Shown one piece after another: positions 29,096 to 37,255 of a stretch of 64,000 nucleotides of DNA. The DNA lies in the NCBI GenBank assembly GCA_965240325.2, contig OZ251230.1, positions 1,364,001 to 1,428,000 of the forward strand, written 5' to 3'. The notes beneath the pieces were generated by a model. The model worked only from the letters and a program-made list of their open reading frames with translations, searched no databases and was not told the origin of the DNA. The number at the start of each line of letters is the position of its first letter. The first letter of the stretch is position 1. The translations under genes were made by a program, and so were the position numbers. The stretch comes from Rebecca billardiae RCC1528. Its lineage: Eukaryota > Haptophyta.

Positions 29096-30259
29096 ATGCT
29101 GGATAGCGTGGAGACGGGCGTGCCCGTCACCGCGTGTGACCTCACGAGCTGCGGGAGGCGAACTGCGACCGTCGCGGCGCGCGCTGCAGCTGCTCTGCTG
29201 GTCCTAGGCACAATCGGCGCGCTCGGCGTGCTCGGCGTGCACGCGGGTGGCGCGCGGACGGGAGCCTCGGGCCCGCAGTATCGTCGCCGCGATCGGTACA
29301 CGGCAAAGCACACGCCGGCGCCGGCGGCACAATCGGCGTTGAGCGAGCACGCGCTCGCGCTCAACGACACGGCCACCGCCGACATGGCGGCGTGCGACGG
29401 CCTCCCTCCCCCGGTGCCCGGCGACGTGAAGCTGACGCACTACCCGTCGGGATTCGTGCTCACGTTCTCGGACGACGGGATCTGGCGCCCGATGTGCGCC
29501 AACTTCGTCACGGTGCAGAGCACGCGCGTCGTGTGCCGCATGCTCGGGTACGGCGGCTCGACCACGCACCACAACGCGCGCCTGTCCAAGGACAATGTGT
29601 CGCACGGGTTGAGCCCGGGCGTGCAGTGCGAGGGCTCGGAGACGAACGTGCACGGCTGCAGGCGCGACCCGGACTTCGACGCGGGCTGGTCCGACTGCCA
29701 GAAGTACCCGAGCGCGATGGCCCTGTACGTGAAGTGCAACGGCAACATCGGGCCCGCTGCCTCGAATGATTACCAGATGGACAGGCGCTTCACGCCGTCG
29801 CTCAAGCACGTGGCGCGCGTGTGCGGCTCGAGCGGCATCCTGCGGTCGATCATGAGCGACATCGAGGGCGTGAACGACGCGGACTACTCGCACGCGCCGC
29901 TCGAGTCCTCCTCCTCCTCCGGCGGCACCAACGTCGGCGCCATCGTCGGTCCGCTCTTTGCAGGGCTCGGGCTGACCGCGATCACGGCAGGCGCGCACGC
30001 CGCGGCGCAGCACAAGCAGGAAGCGCTGCAACGGGAGCAGATGCAGCTGCAGCAGCAGCAGCTGCAGCAGCAGCAGCAGCAGCAGTGGCAGCCGCCGCCC
30101 GAGTTCGACAAGACGGACTACCGCACGAGGGCGGCCGGCGCGTCGCGCGGCTTCTCACTCGTCGACGAGCTGCGCGGCCTCGCGGAGCTGCACGAAGAGG
30201 GCCTTCTGACGGACGGCGAGTACTCGGCTGCGAAAGCAAAGGTGCTGGGCTCGTATTGA
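29096..30259 (+). CDS. Membrane protein with SRCR ectodomain and SHOCT-like C-terminus
   Basis: 387 residues from ATG 29096; the open frame extends upstream but without family content. A first membrane segment lies at about 27-47 (ALLVLGTIGALGVLGV). An SRCR domain spans about 112-215 (FSDDGIWRPMCANF, VVCRMLGYGG, LSPGVQCEGSETNVHGC, and a final VKC). A second membrane segment is at about 281-303 (VGAIVGPLFAGLGLTAI), followed by a Gln-rich stretch (about 316-333). The last 30 residues (LVDELRGLAELHEEGLLTDGEYSAAKAKVL) match the short helical-hairpin SHOCT motif, which is common in prokaryotic oligomeric membrane proteins. Inferred topology: both ends cytosolic and the SRCR domain outside. Function is unknown. 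It lies convergent with the HXXEE gene, 291 bp away. Confidence 0.82.
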   Translation: MLDSVETGVPVTACDLTSCGRRTATVAARAAAALLVLGTIGALGVLGVHAGGARTGASGPQYRRRDRYTAKHTPAPAAQSALSEHALALNDTATADMAACDGLPPPVPGDVKLTHYPSGFVLTFSDDGIWRPMCANFVTVQSTRVVCRMLGYGGSTTHHNARLSKDNVSHGLSPGVQCEGSETNVHGCRRDPDFDAGWSDCQKYPSAMALYVKCNGNIGPAASNDYQMDRRFTPSLKHVARVCGSSGILRSIMSDIEGVNDADYSHAPLESSSSSGGTNVGAIVGPLFAGLGLTAITAGAHAAAQHKQEALQREQMQLQQQQLQQQQQQQWQPPPEFDKTDYRTRAAGASRGFSLVDELRGLAELHEEGLLTDGEYSAAKAKVLGSY

Positions 30260-30550
30260 CATGGGCGTTGGGGCGCGCTGCGTGAGCATGCCGACGCGGC
30301 GTCGACTCGTCAGGGCGCCACGCATCCGATCAGCAGTCAGTGTCGGCCGTGTCCGGGACCCGCGGCCGGGCATGGGCGGCATGGCATCGCCGCATCGTGG
30401 CATCGCGCCGCTGCATCCGCCGTAGATCGTGTCGTCGCGCCGTTCGTCTCTGAGCCATCTTAACGCTACTACGACGGTGCGCAGCAGAAGCATCAGCAGC
30501 ATTATGAGTCCTAGTCGGGGCCATGTAGACATATATATATCAGCTAGGCA

Positions 30551-31327
30551 TCAGTGCACGGCCTCCTTCGTCCCGCCACCCAGCGTGCTGTAGCCCGCAC
30601 TGCTGACCCAGCGGCTGCGCACGCGCGCCAGGCACAAGCCAACCGCCAGCGGAATGGCAAGCGTGACCACGAGGATCCAGACGGTAAGCCCGGCATGGCT
30701 GAGCACGCCCGCATGCAACAGCCGTGCGGGCAGGAAAAGCCCGAGCCCGTGCGCCACCGGGCCGCCGTACACGAGAGACGCGACGATCAGCAGTCTCGCC
30801 TCCGCCTCCGCGCTCACGCGGCAGATGTACTTGAGCCAGATCAGCCCACCCGGCACCAGCAGCGTGGCGCTCTGCACCGCGCCTGGATTGTACGCGAGCG
30901 TGACGAGCGCGGGCAGGCAGTGCGCAAACGCTCCATTACACAGGCACAGACCCCAGCACAGGCTCGCAGGCGTAAGGTCTGCGGTGCACTCAGCGTACAG
31001 AGCGCAGCTGGGGAACGCGACCCAGACAATCGCCACGTTGATGATGGTGATCATGCGCGGCGTGAGGATCGGCTCGCCGACCATATCGTTGAAGAAGTCG
31101 ATGAACGCGTATCGCCTGCCCAGGCAGTCCCACCCGTGCTCCTCAAACTGGTGCAAGCTGTAGACTGGTACCATCGCCCACGCGAGCGCGAGCAACGCAG
31201 AGTGCCGCGACTCTGGTGCAGGCCTGGACGCGAGGTGCAGCACCACGGCTCCGCCGATCGCGAGACCGATGAACATCCAGTGCTCGTCGAACCAGTTCAC
31301 GTCGTCGCCGTCGAGCGGGTCTGACAT
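30551..31327 (-). CDS. HXXEE-domain multi-pass membrane protein
   Basis: 258 residues from an ATG at 31327. About seven hydrophobic segments are seen (for example MFIGLAIGGAVVLHLAS, GLTVWILVVTLAIPLAVGL). The sequence MVPVYSLHQFEEHGWDCLG carries the HxxEE motif that names this uncharacterised family. A later GAFAHCLPAL with His and a proline-rich loop fits the family's other conserved positions. The His/Glu residues in a membrane setting suggest metal binding or hydrolase-like chemistry, but no function is known. Its 5' end faces the retroelement 120 bp away, and beyond that MOCOS. Confidence 0.78.
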   Translation of the reverse strand: MSDPLDGDDVNWFDEHWMFIGLAIGGAVVLHLASRPAPESRHSALLALAWAMVPVYSLHQFEEHGWDCLGRRYAFIDFFNDMVGEPILTPRMITIINVAIVWVAFPSCALYAECTADLTPASLCWGLCLCNGAFAHCLPALVTLAYNPGAVQSATLLVPGGLIWLKYICRVSAEAEARLLIVASLVYGGPVAHGLGLFLPARLLHAGVLSHAGLTVWILVVTLAIPLAVGLCLARVRSRWVSSAGYSTLGGGTKEAVH

Positions 31328-31446
31328 GGCAACTTGCGGTTGGACGGGAGCGAGTCCGGGCGAAAGCTCCTGAGCGCTGCGAGCTTGCGTCAGCGGAGCC
31401 CGTGCGTGGGCGCCGTCTTGGCGCCGTCATGTTCAATGTGCTTCCA

Positions 31447-31566
31447 CATAACCGCGCGCGTCGCGCTCCGCCTTATGGCGGTCCGGTGTTTACGTTGGGC
31501 GGCTGCCTAGCTTGCCTGGGGCCGCCAGACGTCACGGGGGGCCGGGCGGCGAGACAGCGCCCGCCC
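31447..31566 (-). repeat. Split direct repeat A (outer copy)
   Basis: 120 bp beginning CATAACCGCGCGCGTCGCGC on the plus strand, apparently identical to 32068-32187. It forms the outer end of the element next to the HXXEE gene. Confidence 0.88.
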
Positions 31567-31631
31567 CCACGCGGACGCTGACTCAAGCCGCACCCTGCCC
31601 CGGCGCGGCGATCCAACGCCGAGGGAGGGCG

Positions 31632-32068
31632 GGCGGGAGGCGGAGGAGCGCAGCTGGTTGTCCGTGCGGCTGCTCGGCGCCAAGCGTGGCCCGTCGGCTG
31701 GGTTTGGTAGTCGGGCGGCGGTCCGGTCGGCGGTCGGGCAGGGCGAGGTGCGCCGTGCGGTCGGGCGGGAAAGCGGACGGCTGCTGGGCGAAACTCGCTC
31801 CTGTTCGCCAAAGCCGGTCACTGCCCGTCAACTCCCGGCGCGCGCTCACTTTTCTGCGGTCCGCGCCAAAAGCGAGCTGCCACACGCTCGGAACGCTGTC
31901 CGGGGGCGCGCTGCGAGCTCCGAGCTCCGAGCCCGTCCGGGCGGGGGTGCGGTCGGAGGGGCGCTGGAGGAGGGTATCGGGCGGCGGCGAAGCGGCGCCG
32001 GCAGTCATAACGCGATAACCGCCGCAGACTGCCAAACCCGCCACTCCCGTCGCGTCGGCCATCGCCCC
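31632..32068 (-). repeat. Split direct repeat B (inner copy)
   Basis: 437 bp, apparently identical to 36772-37208. It ends GTCGGCCATCGCCCC, immediately against repeat A'. Confidence 0.9.
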
Positions 32069-32187
32069 ATAACCGCGCGCGTCGCGCTCCGCCTTATGGC
32101 GGTCCGGTGTTTACGTTGGGCGGCTGCCTAGCTTGCCTGGGGCCGCCAGACGTCACGGGGGGCCGGGCGGCGAGACAGCGCCCGCCC
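32068..32187 (-). repeat. Split direct repeat A' (inner copy)
   Basis: 120 bp, matches 31447-31566. It abuts repeat B without a spacer. Confidence 0.88.
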
Positions 32188-32819
32188 ACAGGGGCGCAGC
32201 GCCAGGCGCCACGCCGGCATGGGCGGCGTCGGCCGGCGCGGTCGAGGCCAGGCCCGGCCCCGACCCCCAGAGACGCTGCGCCCGGCCACGCCCCGACGCA
32301 CGCCGTCAGCGCCAAGCGCGTGCCGTCGGGCGGGGCAGCTCCCGGGAAGTACGTGCGGGGCGCAGGCCCCGCCCACCGCCCCGCAGCGGTGATCTCGGCC
32401 GCGGGAAGCCCCAGGAACGGCCAGCGTCGCCACGGCCGAGCGTCGAACCGAGTTGGCGCCAACACACGTTGTGGGAGCCCCAGCGCCCGACACTCATCGT
32501 GCAGCCACGCCAGATACGCCGCGCGAAAGCCTCGCACGCGCGCCAACCCGCCCGGTGTCGGCCGTCGACGGCGGGCAGCACCCCGAGCTCCGCGAAGCGA
32601 CGTCCAGCCAGCGTGCGTAGCCCTGAATCGCCATGCGCCCCTTGGACCTTGGACGCGAAGGGCGAAGCGCCGAAGCCCGCTGTCCGGCTGTGGCAAACCG
32701 CCGGGCCGCCTGCGCTGTGGGAGCGATGGCGGCCGGTGGAAGCGGCGGGGAGTAGGCGACGCACGCCGCGCGAACGAGGACGGTCGCGCGGCACGCGAGC
32801 GACGGCGGACGCGCCGCGG
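32188..32819 (-). other. Internal element sequence, unidentified
   Basis: On the minus strand, short protein-like stretches appear in different frames (RMAIQGYARWLDV; AYLAWLHDECRALGLPQRV), as expected for a decayed or frameshifted coding region. No RNase H or recombinase catalytic motif was found. Confidence 0.4.
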
Positions 32820-33600
32820 ATGATCGGCGCGCACGCATGACGATCGGCGCATGATGATCGGCGCGCGCGCATGATCGGCGCATGATGATCGGCGCGCGCG
32901 CATGATGATCGGCGCGCGCGCATGATGATCGGCGCGCGCGCATGATGATCGGCGCATGATGATCGGCGCGGGCGCATGATCGGCGCATGATCGGCGCATG
33001 ATGATCGGCGCGCGCGCGTGATCGGCGCATGATGATCGGCGCGGGCGCATGATCGGCGCATGATCGGCGCGTGATGATCGGCGCGCGCGCATGATCGGCG
33101 CATGATCGGCGCATGATGATCGGCGCGGGCGCATGATCGGCGCATGATCGGCGCATGATCGGCGCATGATCGGCGCATGATCGGCGCATGATGATCGGCG
33201 CGCGCGCATGATCGGCGCATGATGATCGGCGCGGGCGCATGATCGGCGCATGATCGGCGCATGATCGGCGCATGATGATCGGCGCGCGCGCATGATCGGC
33301 GCATGATGATCGGCGCGGGCGCATGATCGGCGCATGATCGGCGCATGATCGGCGCATGATCGGCGCATGATCGGCGCATGATGATCGGCGCGCGCGCATG
33401 ATCGGCGCATGATGATCGGCGCGCGCGCATGATGATCGGCGCATGACGATCGGCGCGCGCGCATGATCGGCGCAAGATGACCGGCGCGCGCGCATGATGA
33501 TCGGCGCGCGCGCATGATGATCGGCGTGCGCGCGTGATGATCGGCGCGCGCGCATGATGCTCGGCGCATGTTGACCGGCGCGCGCGCATGATGAGCGGCG
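32820..33600. repeat. GATCGGCGC minisatellite inside the retroelement
   Basis: About 780 bp of 11-bp (ATGATCGGCGC) and roughly 20-bp (ATGATGATCGGCGCGCGCGC) units in mixed higher-order blocks. It is open in several frames and gives meaningless repeats rich in Arg, His, Ala and Asp. Every unit carries a GATC. Confidence 0.93.
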
Positions 33601-33736
33601 CGGACGGTGGCGCGCGGCGCCGCCACCCGCCGCCGCGGCGTCGAAGGCAGCAGCAGCGAACGCCGATGGTTCTTGGCTGGGCCAGGCGAGCATGCCGGGG
33701 GCACGCAGCAGGCGTGCACGATCGGCACTAGCAGGG

Positions 33737-34765
33737 TCAAGGGGCAGGTCGGCCGGCTGAGTCAGCACTGCTGACCCGCCCCGCTGGCTGCTGAGCGGCG
33801 GCGACCGGGCGTTCAGGGCAGGCCGTGCTGATCGCCGGCCGCCGCGAAGGACGCGGCGGCCTCATCCCGGGCACGATCTTGGTCGGCTTGGCCGACGGCG
33901 GCAGACCCGCGGCGCGCAGCGTCGAGCAGTAGAGCTGGAATGCCCGATCGAGGTCCCCCCGGTGCGAGCTCCACCCGAAACCGTCATCGACAAAATTCTT
34001 GAGCTTGAAGCGCAGCTCCCCCGACCAGCGCGCCACGAACGCGTGCCGCAGCAGATCTGAGAGCCGGCAAAACAGGAACGGCGCGGACGCGGCGCCGAAG
34101 GGGAGCGAGGTGTACACGTAGTAGGCGCCCTCCCACCAAATGCAGAGCAGCCACAGATCCTCCGGGCGCACGGCGACGCGCGTGTATGCCGCGTCGATGT
34201 CCACCTTGAAGATCCAGGTGCCGGGGGTCAGATCGGCCAGGAGCTCGTCCAGCGACTCAAAGGTGAACCGCGGCGCGCGGATGTCGGCGTTCACGCCCGA
34301 GGCCGTCATGTCCACGATGAGGCGGAAGTCGTCCTCGTCCTTCGGTACGCAACCGAGCGGCGACACCGCCACTGGCCGCGGCAGGGGCCGGCCGCCGCGC
34401 GCCGGCCCCGCCAGCACGCCCGATGACACATACTCGGCGAGCCGCGCGCGCACAAACTCGGGCTGCGCCAGCGAGGAACGGTGGTTGGGACGGAACCGCG
34501 ACACGCGCGCGCCGCGGTAGAGCAGATCGACGCCGTCACGCAGCTCCACGGACAGGTCAACGCCGGTGAAGGCATGGATGAAGGACGCCAGCGCCACGTA
34601 GTTGCGCTGCATGGCGTTGGGCACGAGACTGTGTGCGAGGTCAGCGCGCAGGCCGGTGCGCGCGACCATCTCGGCGGAGGTGATGGGCGGGCGAGTCATA
34701 GCGAGCGGCGCGCCGCGGAACGCGGCGGGCACCGACAGGGGATCTCGTCGCGCGCCCACCGCCTC
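33737..34765 (-). pseudogene. Reverse transcriptase of the DIRS/Ngaro-like element, truncated
   Basis: The frame reads from just after the gag stop (first ATG at 34699) to 33737. The polymerase motifs are recognisable: VSPLGCVPKDEDDFRLIVDM, FKVDIDAAYTRV with the domain-A Asp, LPFGAASAPFLF (domain B), and FVDDG (domain C, variant of YxDD) near 33980. It ends shortly after the thumb-like KPTKIVPG, with no RNase H or recombinase fused. The frame is the same as that of the gag-like gene upstream, with a single TAG between. The fold and the PFG.xSAP motif match DIRS-type and Ngaro-type polymerases. Polymerase activity cannot be judged. Confidence 0.8.
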
Positions 34766-36028
34766 CTAGACGCGGCCCACGCCCGTGTGCTGCTGCACGT
34801 GCGCTGTCTCGGCGTGCGCGCCGGCCAAGTGGCCAAGGCTCCCGCACAGAGCGCACTTGGTGGCGTGCGCGAGCGTGAAGTTGTGCTGCATCTGCGCAGA
34901 CGGTTGGCCGCCGGCCGACCGGTACGCGGCGAACAGCGGGCACGCCGCCGCGGAGCAGTCGCCGAATAGCTGGTGCCGTAGGCAGCCGTGCGCGCGGAAG
35001 ACGCGGTGGTTGGCCTCCGAGAGCAGGGGCCGCCCGCTCGCGTCGCACACACCCCCGTACCGCGCCAGCTCGCGCGCCAGCGTCAGCGGCGGCACGCCCC
35101 CCGCAGAGGCGGCGCCCGGGAACGGTTGCGGCAGCGTCCGCGGCGGCCCGCCTGGCGGCGGGGGCGGCGGGCCGGGAGGCGGCGCCTGCGGCCCCGGCGG
35201 GTACGGCGCCGGTGTGTACGGCGCCGGCCCGGGCGCCCAGGCCGAACCCGCCGGCGGCACGTACGTGAGCGCGAGCGGCGCGGGCCCGGGCTGCGCCCCC
35301 TGTACCGGCGGCGCCGGCGGGGCCGGCGCTGCCGCCTGCAGCCCCTGCGGGTACGGCGCCGGCGGGCACAGCGCCGGGCGGGGCGCCCAGGACGATCCTG
35401 CCGAGGGTGCGCACGTGAACGAGAGCGGCACGGGCCCGTGCGGCGCCACCTGCATCGGCGCCGACCACGACCAGCAGCCCCACTCCGCTGCGCCGGGCGC
35501 CGCCCCGCCAAAGCCGGGCGACAGGTCCTGCACCATCAGCGACGGCGGCGGCGGCGGAATCGGCATGCTCCCACCGTAGACGCGCATCAGCGGGCGCATG
35601 GCAAACTTGTCATGGAAGGGGTTGTCGTTCTTGTAGCAGTCGAAGAACGGCTCCCGCCCGCCACCGATGCTCGCCACCAGCGCCGCCACGCCCGAGCGCG
35701 CGTCGAGCACCCGCCCGAGGCTCTCCGAGAATTCAGAGTGGAACTGTGCCGCCGCCCGCCAGTCGCGCGCCTCAGCGAGCTGCATCACGAAGCCCCTGTA
35801 CTCGCGCAGCACCTCGGCGTCACCCGCGCGCGTGCAGAAGCCCTCGGCCTGCTCGACGAGCAGTATGAAGTGGAGCTGGCTGAGGAGCTGGTAGGCCTCG
35901 CGCAGCTCGCCCTTCGTGTTGAAGTAGACGCTTCGATCGACCTGCGCGTGCGGCACCTCAGCCATGTTGAAGGACTCCCAGACGACCGAACCCGCCGCGT
36001 TCGCCGGCACGCCCAAGCCGCGCCGCAT
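34766..36028 (-). CDS. Gag-like protein of the DIRS/Ngaro-like element
   Basis: 420 residues from the ATG at 36028. The frame stays open without ATG to about 36489, so the true start could be further upstream. A helical N-terminal region (VYFNTKGELREAYQLLSQLH and following) resembles a capsid-type domain. A long Pro/Ala/Gly linker (PPGPQAPPPGPPPPPPGG) comes next, then a Cys/His-rich end (CLRHQLFGDCSAAACPLF and CALCGSLGHLAGAH) that could bind zinc and nucleic acid like a gag knuckle. It ends in TAG; the reverse transcriptase follows in the same frame. Confidence 0.65.
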   Translation of the reverse strand: MRRGLGVPANAAGSVVWESFNMAEVPHAQVDRSVYFNTKGELREAYQLLSQLHFILLVEQAEGFCTRAGDAEVLREYRGFVMQLAEARDWRAAAQFHSEFSESLGRVLDARSGVAALVASIGGGREPFFDCYKNDNPFHDKFAMRPLMRVYGGSMPIPPPPPSLMVQDLSPGFGGAAPGAAEWGCWSWSAPMQVAPHGPVPLSFTCAPSAGSSWAPRPALCPPAPYPQGLQAAAPAPPAPPVQGAQPGPAPLALTYVPPAGSAWAPGPAPYTPAPYPPGPQAPPPGPPPPPPGGPPRTLPQPFPGAASAGGVPPLTLARELARYGGVCDASGRPLLSEANHRVFRAHGCLRHQLFGDCSAAACPLFAAYRSAGGQPSAQMQHNFTLAHATKCALCGSLGHLAGAHAETAHVQQHTGVGRV

Positions 36029-36771
36029 GGACGAAAACGCCCCGCGAGCCGGGAAGCTCGGCCTCCCCCCCCCGGTCCCACGGAGTTGGCCGCCCGCGCC
36101 GCCCGCGAGCGCGCAAGCGTTCGCGAACTCGTGCGCGGCCCCCGCAAGGAAGCCAGCCCCACCGAAGGGGACGGGATGCGGCACGAGCGAGCTGGGCGGG
36201 GCGAGGGGCGCCGCCGCGTCCGGCGCCGGCCGGACGCCCCAGGGCGGCGGCCGCGGCGGCGGGACAGAGGTGGGCCCCGTCGGTGCGCCGTCGGCGGGCG
36301 GCGCGCCCGAGTGGCCACCGACCGCCCCATCACCCGCACCGTTGCCGTGGACGCCGCGAAGGAAGTCAGTGAGGCTGTTCGCGAGGTCGGGTGGTAGGCC
36401 AGTCGGAATGCCCGGCTGGCCAGCGGGCGCGGCCGGGGGGGCGGGTGCCTGCGGCTGCGCAGCAGCCGCCGTCGACGCGGCGCCGGCCGCTCACCCGGGC
36501 GCGGGCGCGGGAGCAGCCCCCGCCGTCGTCCTGGCACCGGCCGCCGGCGCGGTCGCGGGCGGCGGCTGGACCGGCAGCGGGCCGAGCTGCTGCACCGGCG
36601 CGGCAGGCGGCAGGGTACTTGCTTGGCGGCCACCCGCGCGCCCACCCCGGCCCCGACCGCGGCCCCCGCCGCCGCGCCCACGAGCGCCGAGGACCTGCTG
36701 GTTGACGACGGCCGCTGCCGCCGCGCGGCGCCGCGACACGCGTTGGACTGCAGGCACCGCCATGTCGGGAC

Positions 36772-37208
36772 GGCGGGAGGCGGAGGAGCGCAGCTGGTTG
36801 TCCGTGCGGCTGCTCGGCGCCAAGCGTGGCCCGTCGGCTGGGTTTGGTAGTCGGGCGGCGGTCCGGTCGGCGGTCGGGCAGGGCGAGGTGCGCCGTGCGG
36901 TCGGGCGGGAAAGCGGACGGCTGCTGGGCGAAACTCGCTCCTGTTCGCCAAAGCCGGTCACTGCCCGTCAACTCCCGGCGCGCGCTCACTTTTCTGCGGT
37001 CCGCGCCAAAAGCGAGCTGCCACACGCTCGGAACGCTGTCCGGGGGCGCGCTGCGAGCTCCGAGCTCCGAGCCCGTCCGGGCGGGGGTGCGGTCGGAGGG
37101 GCGCTGGAGGAGGGTATCGGGCGGCGGCGAAGCGGCGCCGGCAGTCATAACGCGATAACCGCCGCAGACTGCCAAACCCGCCACTCCCGTCGCGTCGGCC
37201 ATCGCCCC
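36772..37208 (-). repeat. Split direct repeat B' (outer copy)
   Basis: 437 bp, matches 31632-32068. It is the outer end of the element, 47 bp from the MOCOS start codon. Confidence 0.9.
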
Positions 37209-37255
37209 GAAACCCTCGCGGCGGCGCGGTCGTCACGACGAGGCGGCCGGAGGCG

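Larger units (their letters stand above)
31447..37208 (-). mobile_element. DIRS/Ngaro-like retroelement with split direct repeats, internally truncated
   Basis: Read on the minus strand the order is repeat B' (37208-36772), gag-like frame, reverse transcriptase, minisatellite, repeat A' (32187-32068), repeat B (32068-31632), repeat A (31566-31447). This is the split-direct-repeat layout of tyrosine-recombinase retrotransposons such as Ngaro and PAT. It is not an LTR element. The internal B/A' junction is exactly what joining the two outer ends into a circle would give. The copies within each pair appear identical, so mobility was recent. I find no RNase H or tyrosine recombinase after the reverse transcriptase; a minisatellite and unrecognised sequence take that place. 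This copy would need enzymes in trans. Confidence 0.8.

Noticed and set aside
32820-33600. CRISPR array
   Set aside because: Units are directly abutting 11- and 20-bp repeats without unique spacers, in a eukaryotic setting.
32094-33740. A 548-codon minus-strand protein with repeated Ala-Asp-His-Ala-Pro
   Set aside because: Translation of the GATCGGCGC minisatellite, which is open in several frames.
34766-36184. GTG at 36184 as gag start
   Set aside because: No evidence for GTG initiation. The first ATG is at 36028, and the open frame continues past 36184 to about 36489 without an ATG.
31447-37208. LTR retrotransposon interpretation of the flanking repeats
   Set aside because: The repeats are not a simple terminal pair. 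Two different repeats are interleaved (A, B, A', internal, B'), which fits split direct repeats.
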